From positions 1 to 32,906 of the forward strand of contig NZ_BDBA01000148.1 of NCBI RefSeq assembly GCF_001612745.1: DNA of 32,906 bases. The letters are read 5' to 3'. The notes under the pieces were generated by a model. The model was not told the DNA's origin. It did no database searches and saw only the letters and a program-made list of their open reading frames with translations. Source of the DNA: Nocardia amamiensis NBRC 102102 (lineage in GTDB: Bacteria; Actinomycetota; Actinomycetes; Mycobacteriales; Mycobacteriaceae). This document shows, piece after piece, positions 20,706-28,071 of the stretch. The position numbers and the translations under genes are program-made. The first letter of the stretch is position 1. Every line of letters begins with the position of its first letter.

Positions 20706-20738
20706 ATACATGATGTATCTGAAATACATACTGTATGT
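20706..20738. promoter_or_regulatory. Twin 13-bp palindromes, putative TetR operators
   Basis: ATACATGATGTAT (20706-20718) and ACATACTGTATGT (20726-20738) are each perfect palindromes about a single central base. Their centres are 20 bp apart, about two helical turns. They fill the gap between the amine oxidase and TetR starts and should control both. Confidence 0.7.
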
Positions 20739-20752
20739 GATATCCATGGCGT

Positions 20753-21379
20753 ATGGAGTCGCTTCGGGCAAAATACGCGGAGAACACTCGTCAAACGCTG
20801 TTCGATACCGCGCTGCGCGTGTTCGCCGAACGGGACTATGCGGACGTTTCGGCGGAGGAACTGGTTCGCGCGGCCGGTCTGACCCGCGGCGCGCTCTACC
20901 ACCACTTCGATGGCAAGCGCGGTCTGTTCGAAGCAGTCATGAGTGAGCTGCAGAGCCGAGCGGCACAGCGGATCCGCGAAGCAATCGCGTCGAGCTCGGA
21001 TCCATTCGAGCGCGCCGACCGCGGGGTAGCGGAATTCCTGAACATCTGTGCCGAGCAGAACTACCGCCAGATCGTGCTGCTACAGGGCCCGCTCGCACTG
21101 GGCTGGCCGCGCTGGCGCGAACTGGATCAGCAGCACCTCGGCGGACTGGTCGTGGACGCCGTACGAGCGCTACTCGATGCCGAACTCATCCGGCCACACC
21201 CCGCCGAACTGGTCGCAGGCGCGTTCTACGGCGCGCTGACCGAACTGTCGCTGACCATCGCCGACACCGATCACCCTGACCTGGCTCGCGCACAGGCGAC
21301 TCGTCTCGTACACGACCTCCTCGGCGGACTGGCGACGGGGGCAGCGGGGTCCGCGCCGAATTCTGTTGAGAGCCAATAG
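20753..21379 (+). CDS. TetR family transcriptional regulator
   Basis: The 208-residue repressor has a textbook N-terminal domain, TLFDTALRVFAERDYADVSAEELVRAAGLTRGALYHHFDGKRGLFEAV (residues about 15-62). Its C-terminal domain contains the FLNICAEQNYRQIVLLQGPLALGWPRWRELDQ segment seen in several actinobacterial regulators. It sits divergent from the amine oxidase with paired palindromes between them, so it probably represses the oxidase and itself and responds to an amine or its product. The start has no clear Shine-Dalgarno sequence, and the operator is very close, so the leader must be short. Confidence 0.93.
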   Translation: MESLRAKYAENTRQTLFDTALRVFAERDYADVSAEELVRAAGLTRGALYHHFDGKRGLFEAVMSELQSRAAQRIREAIASSSDPFERADRGVAEFLNICAEQNYRQIVLLQGPLALGWPRWRELDQQHLGGLVVDAVRALLDAELIRPHPAELVAGAFYGALTELSLTIADTDHPDLARAQATRLVHDLLGGLATGAAGSAPNSVESQ

Positions 21380-21525
21380 ATCCAGGGCATATGGTGCACT
21401 CGGGGTTCCGGGGCGGCGTTCGTGGCCGCCGATGCGGTTGAGCGGCGGGCGGTGGCAGGCGTTCGCCGACGAGATCGACGACCCACTCAGCGGATGACCC
21501 AGCGAACGAAAGTGAGTACCTCCGA

Positions 21526-23028
21526 GTGAATTTCGATCCTGACGTCCGCACGGCTGCGGGAGTCGTACGTGGCAGGGGGGAGGACGCCGTCGCGGTCTTC
21601 CGGGGCATCCCCTACGCCCAGCCACCGGTCGGCCCACGACGGTTCGCCGCCCCCGTTCCGGCGCGGCCGTGGGACGGCGTGCGCGAGGCGCTGGAGTTCG
21701 GTCCGGCAGTTCCCCAGACAGGCTGCACGATGTCGTCGGTGTCCGGCGGCACCGGTGATTCCGGCGACTGGTTGACCCTCAACGTCTGGTCACCTGACCT
21801 CGGTGCCGCCGGACTGCCGGTGATGGTGTGGATCCACGGCGGCAAGTACCTGGAGGGCACCTCCAGTAACCCGCACCACGACGGCGCGACTCTTGCTAGG
21901 GCCGGCGTGGTGGTGGTCAGCATGAACTATCGCGTCGGTGTGGAAGGCTTCGCCCACATCGCCGGGGCGCCGGAGAATCGCGGCATTCTCGACCAGGTCG
22001 CCGCGTTGCGGTGGGTACAGGACAATATCGCCGCGTTCGGCGGCGATCCGGGCAACGTCACCGTCTTCGGCCAGTCCGCCGGCGCGGGTTGCATTGCGGC
22101 GCTACTCACCATGCCGATGGCCGCGGGGCTGTTTCGTCGTGCGATAGCGCAGAGCGTCCCGGGCACCTACTTCTCCCCGAGGCTCGCCGCCACCATCTCC
22201 GCGACCATCGCCGCGGAACTCGGCGTACAAGCCACCGTGGGTGAGCTGGCTGGTATCCCTCCGCGCGCGCTGACCGACGCGACGGGCTCGATCATGCAGA
22301 AGATGCCGGGACTCGCCGAATCTTGGGGTCCTACCGCGCTGACCCCGACACCGTTCTCACCCGTCGTCGATGGTGACCTCCTCCCGCACGCGCCATGGCG
22401 AGCGCTCGCCAGGGGTGCTGCGCGAGGCATCGACCTGCTCGTGGGGCATACCCGTGACGAGTACAGTCTGTTCACTGCCCGGCCCGGCAGCGAGGTGACC
22501 GATGAGCAGGTAACCGCCACACTCGAGCGTCTCGCGCCCTTCGCCGGCGGCAGCGGCGGTTACCGCGACGCCTATCCCGAGGCGAGCCCCGGGGAACTGG
22601 ATGAACTCGTCAACTCCGACTGGCTGTTCCGGATGCCCAGCCTGCATCTGGCAGAGGCGCAACACGCCGGCGGCGGGCAGGCCTGGGCCTACGAATTGTG
22701 CTGGGCCTACAACCGGGAACATGGCGCCTCGCACAGTCTCGACAACCTGCTCGTGTTCGGCACGCTCAGCGCCGACGACCTGCGCAGCCATCGGTCCGCC
22801 GTTCCGAACGCGGCGGACGAGGCCGTTCGCGTTGCCCACCACATGCGCACCGACTGGCTGAACTTCGCGACCACGGGCAACCCCGGCTGGGTGGCCTACG
22901 ATCCGGACACGCGATCCACCCGTGTCTACACCGCAGAGCCGATCACGCAGCCCTACCCCGAGGAACGCTCGCGCCATATCTGGTCCACACACCGGTTCGA
23001 CACCCTCGATCTACCTCATATCCAGTGA
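21526..23028 (+). CDS. Type-B carboxylesterase/lipase family alpha/beta hydrolase
   Basis: The 500-residue serine esterase opens with AAGVVRGRGEDAVAVFRGIPYAQPPVGPRRFAAP. It carries the oxyanion-hole motif MVWIHGGKYLEGTSS and the nucleophile elbow FGQSAGA (Ser184). The acid is Glu312 (HTRDEYSLF) and the likely histidine is His403 (GASHSLDNLLVFG). These match the type-B Ser-Glu-His triad. There is no signal peptide, so it is cytoplasmic. GTG 21526 is used because no better start exists near the conserved N-terminus; its ribosome binding site is poor. It lies 146 bp after the TetR gene and is probably transcribed separately or by read-through. The ester substrate is unknown. Confidence 0.93.
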   Translation: MNFDPDVRTAAGVVRGRGEDAVAVFRGIPYAQPPVGPRRFAAPVPARPWDGVREALEFGPAVPQTGCTMSSVSGGTGDSGDWLTLNVWSPDLGAAGLPVMVWIHGGKYLEGTSSNPHHDGATLARAGVVVVSMNYRVGVEGFAHIAGAPENRGILDQVAALRWVQDNIAAFGGDPGNVTVFGQSAGAGCIAALLTMPMAAGLFRRAIAQSVPGTYFSPRLAATISATIAAELGVQATVGELAGIPPRALTDATGSIMQKMPGLAESWGPTALTPTPFSPVVDGDLLPHAPWRALARGAARGIDLLVGHTRDEYSLFTARPGSEVTDEQVTATLERLAPFAGGSGGYRDAYPEASPGELDELVNSDWLFRMPSLHLAEAQHAGGGQAWAYELCWAYNREHGASHSLDNLLVFGTLSADDLRSHRSAVPNAADEAVRVAHHMRTDWLNFATTGNPGWVAYDPDTRSTRVYTAEPITQPYPEERSRHIWSTHRFDTLDLPHIQ

Positions 23029-23324
23029 CGGGTGCCGTATCACTCGCCGGTGCGTTTATCCAGCTCATGCTGATCGGTTCGGCGGCCCGGGTTCGGTGCG
23101 GGAGGGAATCAGCGGCGTTGGGCAGATGCTGGTCGGTCGCGTCGGCGGTCCCCGTTTGCCGGGACCTTTGCCGGGTAAACAGCTGCTCGGCAGGACACAT
23201 GCTCGAGGCTGCGGTGAACTCCCCTCGGGCCTGAGAGAACAGTCGTAGCCCAACAGTCAGCAAGAGAGCGACAGCTCGAGCCATCTTCGGCAGCGTTCAG
23301 GCCCAACTGCGGAGGAAGCATCAG
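23029..23324. other. Intergenic region between esterase and methyltransferase
   Basis: These 296 bp carry no convincing gene. A minus-strand frame (22943-23284) begins with a hydrophobic stretch, MARAVALLLTVGLRLF, but overlaps the esterase end and then becomes featureless. The region presumably holds the methyltransferase promoter, which I cannot place. Confidence 0.3.
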
Positions 23325-24143
23325 ATGACCGAATCCGGCCCAACCGATCTCAAGAAGCGGCAGCGCGCAATGTGGGCAATGGGCGACTACTCGGCCGTCG
23401 CCTCGGAAGTCATCCCCGGACTGGGCCGCCGTCTTGTCGAGGCCTGCCGCATCGGTCCGGGGCAGCGTGTGCTCGACGTCGCGGCCGGATCCGGGAACGC
23501 GGCGATCCCGGCGGCGGAGGCCGGTGCGGACGTCATCGCGAGCGACCTGACGCCGGAGCTGTTCGAGGCAGGTCGGCAGATCGCCGCCGCGCGGGGCGTC
23601 GACCTGCGGTGGCAGGAAGCCGACGCCGAGGCATTGCCCTACGCCGACGCCGCGTTCGACGTCGTCATCTCCTGCGTGGGCGTCATGTTCGCGCCATTCC
23701 ACCAGGCGGCCGCGAGCGAACTGGTGCGCGTCACCAAGCCGGGCGGCACGATCGGGCTGATCAACTGGACACCCACCGGGTTCATCGGGCAGATGTTCGC
23801 CACGATGAAGCCGTTCGCTCCGCCGCCCCCGCCCGGCGCGCTGCCGCCTCCGCAGTGGGGCGACGAGACGCATGTCCGGTCGCTACTGGGCGATCGCGTC
23901 GCCGACCTGGAGCTGCGGCGCGAAAAGGCGGTCATCGATCGCTTCGGCGACGGCACGGAGTTCCGCGACTTCTTCAAGGCCCACTACGGACCCACGGTCG
24001 CGGTGTACAAGGCCATTGCCGCCGACCCCGACCGGGTCGCGGAACTGGACCGCGCACTCGCGGATCTCGGTTCCCGGCACGACCTGGGCAATGGGCGGAT
24101 GGAGTGGGAGTACCTCTTGGTCACCGCACGCCGATCGGGCTGA
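23325..24143 (+). CDS. Class I SAM-dependent methyltransferase
   Basis: The 272-residue enzyme transfers a methyl group from S-adenosylmethionine to an unknown acceptor. It has motif I VLDVAAGSGNAAIPAA, the acidic end of strand two at ASDLTPEL, EADAEALPYADAAFDVV (post-I and II) and LVRVTKPGGTIGLINW (motif III). A proline-rich loop, FAPPPPPGALPPPQWG, at about residues 165-182 is characteristic of one actinobacterial UbiE-like subgroup. The start ATG 23325 is preceded by GGAGGA. It is a single gene convergent with the PucR-type regulator. Confidence 0.92.
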   Translation: MTESGPTDLKKRQRAMWAMGDYSAVASEVIPGLGRRLVEACRIGPGQRVLDVAAGSGNAAIPAAEAGADVIASDLTPELFEAGRQIAAARGVDLRWQEADAEALPYADAAFDVVISCVGVMFAPFHQAAASELVRVTKPGGTIGLINWTPTGFIGQMFATMKPFAPPPPPGALPPPQWGDETHVRSLLGDRVADLELRREKAVIDRFGDGTEFRDFFKAHYGPTVAVYKAIAADPDRVAELDRALADLGSRHDLGNGRMEWEYLLVTARRSG

Positions 24144-24283
24144 ACTGCTGCAGGGCATCGATCGACTGGGCACCGCGGTTCAAGCTGCCCGAAAGGTATG
24201 TCGGCTCGCCTTCCTCGATGGTGGCCAACCGTCGCGACACCTAGTCGGGGTACAGCGGTTGGCCCGAGGAAGCGTCGGCTGAG

Positions 24284-25570
24284 TCACGCCGTGGCCGGAT
24301 GCGGGATCGGTGGCCCGAACCACTGGCAGAGCAATAGGGCGAGTTCGACGTCGAGTCTGTCGTCCGCGATCGGCCTGCCGCGCCGCGACACTGCTCGTGC
24401 GACCCGGTACTTCACCGAGTTGGAGTGCAGGTCGAGTTCCGCGGCGGCTGCTTTGTAGCTCGATCCGGTGCGCAGGAATACCCGCAGTGTCTCGCGTAGC
24501 CGTGCGTCGTTGTCATTGTCGGCGGCCAGATCGCCGAGTACCTCGCCGACCCATTCCCAGGCTTCCGTGATCCGGTCACCGAGCAGGGCCGCTACCGACA
24601 GCCCGGGATCTTCGGCCGCGATGATTCGCGGTTCGGCGTCTCCTCGCGCCATGGCGACCGAACGCGCGTCTTGGGCCAGGCGATGCGACCGCCGGAATCC
24701 CAGAATTCCGGAGGCCATCGTGCCGATCGCAACCGATGGGGCATCGGCTTGGGCGGCCGCGAAATCACGGACCCTGGCGACGGCGCCCGGTTGCGCCGAC
24801 CGATACGGCAGCCACGCCCAGCCGCTCATCTGATCGGCCGCGAGGAAGAGTGGGGCCGCGGCGGTTCCCGCCGCCTCCGCCGACTTGCGGACGAATCGCC
24901 GCAGCTCGGCCAGTTCGTCACCGTAGGCCCCGGTGTCGGGATACCAGACGATGAGCGCCAAATGGTGCCATGGGAGCGGATAGTGGATCTGGTCGACGGC
25001 GCCGTCGATATCGACGATCTTTTTGCCCGCCAGCAGCTCGCGCACACGGAGCGCGCGGACACTGTTGCGGGTTTCCAACCACTGCTCGCGCTCTGCGTCG
25101 TAGATGGCGACGAGTTGCCGGGTAACGTGGTCGAGGTACTGGAACAGCCGGGTGGTGATCGCCTGTCCAGCGAGGAACTGTTCGACCGGCGCGATGTCTG
25201 CGCCCTGCAGTTCGGCGAAAGCCAGTTCGGTGACCCGCCGCTGGCCGAGGTGATATGCACGAATCAAGGCATTGAGCGGGACGCCGTGCTGGGCCAAACG
25301 CCGGGTGTACTCGATCGCCACCGAAGGCAGGTGGATTCGAGCCGCCGGAATATCGTGCTTCAGCGCGTGCACCAGAGTGTCGAGATTGGCCTGCACGCTG
25401 GACCCGAGCAGCTCGGCGGAGTGGACATCCGCACGCAGCTCAGGGATTTCTTCCTCGAGTCCACGGTGGATACTCGCGCTGATGTCCGTCGCCCGCTCGT
25501 TCATGCGGGCGGCGATTCTCGCGACACAGCGGCCCACCTCGGTATCACCGTTGCGACGAAAAGTCGTCAC
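24284..25570 (-). CDS. PucR/CdaR-type helix-turn-helix regulator
   Basis: The 428-residue regulator has a helical N-terminal sensor region (RAYHLGQRRVTELAFAELQGADIAPVEQFLAGQAITTRLFQYLDHVTRQLVAIYDAEREQWLETRNSVRALRVRELL), a central GGDEF-like module without catalytic residues and a C-terminal PucR-type helix-turn-helix. In that last part, LRETLRVFLRTGSSYKAAAAELDLHSNSVKYRVARA is the diagnostic element. Such proteins activate catabolic operons. It is divergent from the truncated AMP-binding gene 170 bp away, its presumed original target. GTG 25570 is my best start (weak AGG upstream); ATG 25504 is an alternative. Confidence 0.87.
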   Translation of the reverse strand: MTTFRRNGDTEVGRCVARIAARMNERATDISASIHRGLEEEIPELRADVHSAELLGSSVQANLDTLVHALKHDIPAARIHLPSVAIEYTRRLAQHGVPLNALIRAYHLGQRRVTELAFAELQGADIAPVEQFLAGQAITTRLFQYLDHVTRQLVAIYDAEREQWLETRNSVRALRVRELLAGKKIVDIDGAVDQIHYPLPWHHLALIVWYPDTGAYGDELAELRRFVRKSAEAAGTAAAPLFLAADQMSGWAWLPYRSAQPGAVARVRDFAAAQADAPSVAIGTMASGILGFRRSHRLAQDARSVAMARGDAEPRIIAAEDPGLSVAALLGDRITEAWEWVGEVLGDLAADNDNDARLRETLRVFLRTGSSYKAAAAELDLHSNSVKYRVARAVSRRGRPIADDRLDVELALLLCQWFGPPIPHPATA

Positions 25571-25715
25571 AACCTGATGATAGTTACATCGCCGTGACCG
25601 CTGCGGTGAATCAGGCGGTCGATCCTGTCTTCCGGGGACAAAAGATGCGACGAATTCAGTCGATGCACGACGGTGCCGATCCGCCGCGCGATTTCTACCG
25701 TTTTCAATGAGCCCT

Positions 25716-25728
25716 GTACCCGGGGTAC
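25716..25728. promoter_or_regulatory. 13-bp palindrome adjoining the ribosome binding site
   Basis: GTACCCGGGGTAC is a perfect palindrome around a central G and directly abuts the TGAGGAG ribosome binding site of the AMP-binding gene. It could be an operator or a small leader hairpin affecting translation. Confidence 0.4.
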
Positions 25729-25740
25729 TGAGGAGATCGC

Positions 25741-26643
25741 ATGACACTTTCGACCCTCCTGGATCGTCGTGCCCAGGCCGCACCACAGGCAGCCGCCCTT
25801 GCCGACGACCGCAACGAACTGAACAACCTCGAATTGCTGGCGACCGTGCAGCGGGCCGCGGCTTGCCTGCGCGCGGCGGGCGTCACGACCGGCGACGTCG
25901 TCGCGATCATGCTGCCCGACACCGTCGACCTCGTGGTGTCGTTGTTCGCGACGTGGCGCCTGGGTGCCACGGCGACCCTGATCGACCCATCCTTGACCGA
26001 CGCGGAGGCCGGCTACCAGATAGCTGACGCGGGCTCCAAAGTTCTCATCGCCGCTGCGCGTCCTCCGGACATATCCTTGCCGGTCGTCGTCACGCCTGCC
26101 CGCGAGTTCGCCGCGGCAGCACCCGACACCATCGATGCGGCGCCGCCCGGCGACGAGCGACCGGCGCTCATCACCTACCTCGGCACCGGGAACCAAGCGA
26201 TGCTCGACCACAGGAACCTCGAGGCAATGTGCCAGTTGGTGATCAAGGTATTCGCGCTGAGCGATGCCGACCACAGCCTGTCGACCCTGCCCATGTGGCA
26301 GGTGAGCGGGATCATGGTCGGTGCCTTGTCACCGTTGATCGCCGGGGGTCGCGCCACCATGGCGGGCCCGCTCAGCCCGGAGGGATTCTCGGAGCGGATC
26401 GAACACAGCCGCCCCACCTACCTTTCCGCGGTCCCGGGAAACTTCGCAGCGCTGTCCGACCTTCCCGGCCACCTGCGGACGAACAACGAGTCGGTGCGGT
26501 TCGCGATCTGCTGCATGGAACACGCGGGAATCGAACTCAAAACCAAGTTCGAACACCGCTATGGAATACCGCTGATCAATGGATACGGGTTGAGCACGGT
26601 TATCGCGCGAGCGCACGAAATCCGCGTACCGGCGACGACCTAG
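25741..26643 (+). pseudogene. Truncated AMP-binding (acyl-CoA synthetase-like) protein, probably non-functional
   Basis: The 300-residue frame is the N-terminal part of an adenylate-forming ligase (full length about 500 or more). It starts normally with a strong TGAGGAG site. The phosphate-binding A3 loop is damaged: where TSGTTGxPKG is expected before MLDHRNL, residues 146-151 read LGTGNQ, shorter by about four residues and without the Ser/Thr and Lys. A5 appears as NGYGLST near residue 281. The protein then stops soon after, so the ribose-binding Asp, hinge and catalytic Lys domain are absent. The convergent TetR gene occupies the space. Acyl-AMP formation is very unlikely; a retained binding role cannot be excluded. 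Confidence 0.72.
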
Positions 26644-26695
26644 ACGACGGCGTTCTGGCAACGATGCGGCACGCCATCAGGCGGCCCGCCCCGGC

Positions 26696-27310
26696 TCATG
26701 ACGGGAGAACGTCCCAGCCGGATTCCACCGAGCGTCTGCATCGCTCGGGATCGTCGCCCGCGGCGACGAACAGTGCGGTGAGCATCGGCACGCCGTAGGC
26801 GAGGGTTTCGCGCGGCAGCGGTCCCGAGGTGACCAGGGTGGCGAGGCCGTGGCCGATGGTCCATGCCTGTGTCGCGAGCTCCAGCGGGTCGACGTCGGCC
26901 CGGAAACGGCCATCGGCTTTCGCTCGCTGCACCGCGTGCACCAAGCGGTGCAGCGTCTCGTCGGCGGCCGTAGCGTCCTCGAGTTCGAAGCTCGCGTCGA
27001 ACATGACGCGATAGAGGTCCGGGTTCTCGAGCGCGTTGCGCAAGTACGCGGCACCGAGCGCGACCTGGTCCCGGACCGGGTCCGAAGTCGTCGCGACCGT
27101 GGCGAGTTTCCCGGCCAAGCGGGTGAAACCCTCCTGCCGCAAGGCTTTCCACAACCCATCCATGCCGTCGAAGTACGTGTAGACGGCCATGGTCGACACG
27201 TCGGTGCCCGCGACCAAGGCGCGCAATGTCACCGGCCGGCGCATCCGGAGCATGTGCGCGGCTCGTTCGATCAGCATCGACCGGATGCGGGGATTCTTGC
27301 TGCGTGCCAT
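26696..27310 (-). CDS. TetR family transcriptional regulator
   Basis: The 204-residue repressor has a helix-turn-helix near residues 9-55 (IRSMLIERAAHMLRMRRPVTLRALVAGTDVSTMAVYTYFDGMDGLWKAL). Its C-terminal domain contains DPVRDQVALGAAYLRNALENPDLYRVMFDASFEL, as in TetR_C families with WHG-type sequences. ATG 27310 is used; a start at 27325 would place five codons inside the operator. The gene is divergent from the RidA-family gene, and an 8-bp inverted repeat covers the gap, so it probably controls that gene and itself. Confidence 0.92.
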   Translation of the reverse strand: MARSKNPRIRSMLIERAAHMLRMRRPVTLRALVAGTDVSTMAVYTYFDGMDGLWKALRQEGFTRLAGKLATVATTSDPVRDQVALGAAYLRNALENPDLYRVMFDASFELEDATAADETLHRLVHAVQRAKADGRFRADVDPLELATQAWTIGHGLATLVTSGPLPRETLAYGVPMLTALFVAAGDDPERCRRSVESGWDVLPS

Positions 27311-27346
27311 GGCGCAAAATAGCATAGCGTTGTTATGGTTTGCGCC
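27311..27346. promoter_or_regulatory. GGCGCAAA/TTTGCGCC inverted repeat, putative operator
   Basis: GGCGCAAA (27311-27318) and TTTGCGCC (27339-27346) are exact complements separated by 20 AT-richer bases that include TATGCT- and CATAAC-like promoter elements. The repeat starts at the TetR initiation codon and lies 42 bp before the RidA-family start. Confidence 0.6.
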
Positions 27347-27387
27347 GAGTGCCGCACCGCGGACCGAGACGAACGAAGGAGTGGACC

Positions 27388-27795
27388 ATGGCCGTGAAAC
27401 TGGTCAATCCCGAGGCATTGCCGAAACCAGAGGTGTACCGCCAGCTCTCGATCGCCGAGGGATCGAAACTGGTGTTCCTGGCGGGCCAGGTGGCCCGCGA
27501 CGCGAACGGCGAGAAGGTCGGCGAGGGCGACTTCGCCGCTCAGGTCGAGCAGGCATATCTCAATGTGGCCGCGGCCCTGGCCGAGGTCGGTGGTTCCTGG
27601 GACGACATCGCCAAGCTGACCATCTACGTCGTCGACTGGACGCCGGACAAGATGCCGCTGCTCGGCGAAGGGGTCGGGCGCGCCGCCGCGAAGCTCGGGA
27701 TCGATCCCGTCAAGCCGATCACGCTGCTCGGCGTCTCGGCTCTGGGTGAGCCGGACATCATGGTGGAAGTCGAGGCGACGGCGGTACTGGACTAG
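27388..27795 (+). CDS. RidA (YjgF/YER057c/UK114) family protein without the catalytic arginine
   Basis: The 135-residue single-domain protein shows the RidA pattern: LVFLAGQVARDANGEKVGEGDFAAQVEQAYLNVAAALAEVGGSWDDIAKLTIYVVD and a closing VEVEATAVLD. Canonical RidA hydrolyses reactive enamines/imines using an Arg in the segment PARSCVEV. Here the aligned stretch is KPITLLGV, and no Arg occurs in the last 35 residues. It should therefore not be an imine deaminase; arginine-less Rid subfamilies occur near catabolic genes, with varied or unknown activities. AAGGAG at 27376-27381 fixes ATG 27388. The divergent TetR gene suggests induction by a specific metabolite. Confidence 0.9.
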   Translation: MAVKLVNPEALPKPEVYRQLSIAEGSKLVFLAGQVARDANGEKVGEGDFAAQVEQAYLNVAAALAEVGGSWDDIAKLTIYVVDWTPDKMPLLGEGVGRAAAKLGIDPVKPITLLGVSALGEPDIMVEVEATAVLD

Positions 27796-27808
27796 CAAGT
27801 GCGTCGCC

Positions 27809-27822
27809 GACGAACGTTCGTC
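27809..27822. repeat. Perfect 14-bp palindrome GACGAACGTTCGTC
   Basis: The palindrome lies 13 bp after the RidA-family stop codon. As RNA it can form only a short stem, so it may be a weak terminator or a protein binding site. The remaining gap to 28071 holds no gene I can support. Confidence 0.4.
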
Positions 27823-28071
27823 CGGCTGTCCGGACTGTGGGTCGGTCGAATCGGCCGAACCCGCTTGTTCCAGTTCATCGCGTCCTCCTTCGGCTACGAG
27901 CAGCCCGCGTCCCGGCGAAGTGCCGGGCGGACCTCTGTGGCGAAGACGTTAGCTACGGCGCGGTGACCAGCGCTTCTCGATTCCTGACCGTTCACGTCGA
28001 CCGGCTTCAGCGGCGGCGACTTTCGTGATACTGTACGTCACATATACGTGCTTCCTGTGCTGGAGGCGCTC

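Noticed and set aside
22943..23284. A minus-strand frame starting with a hydrophobic stretch, suggestive of a secreted protein
   Set aside because: It overlaps the 3' end of the esterase by 86 bp, loses all character after about 20 residues and lacks a ribosome binding site.
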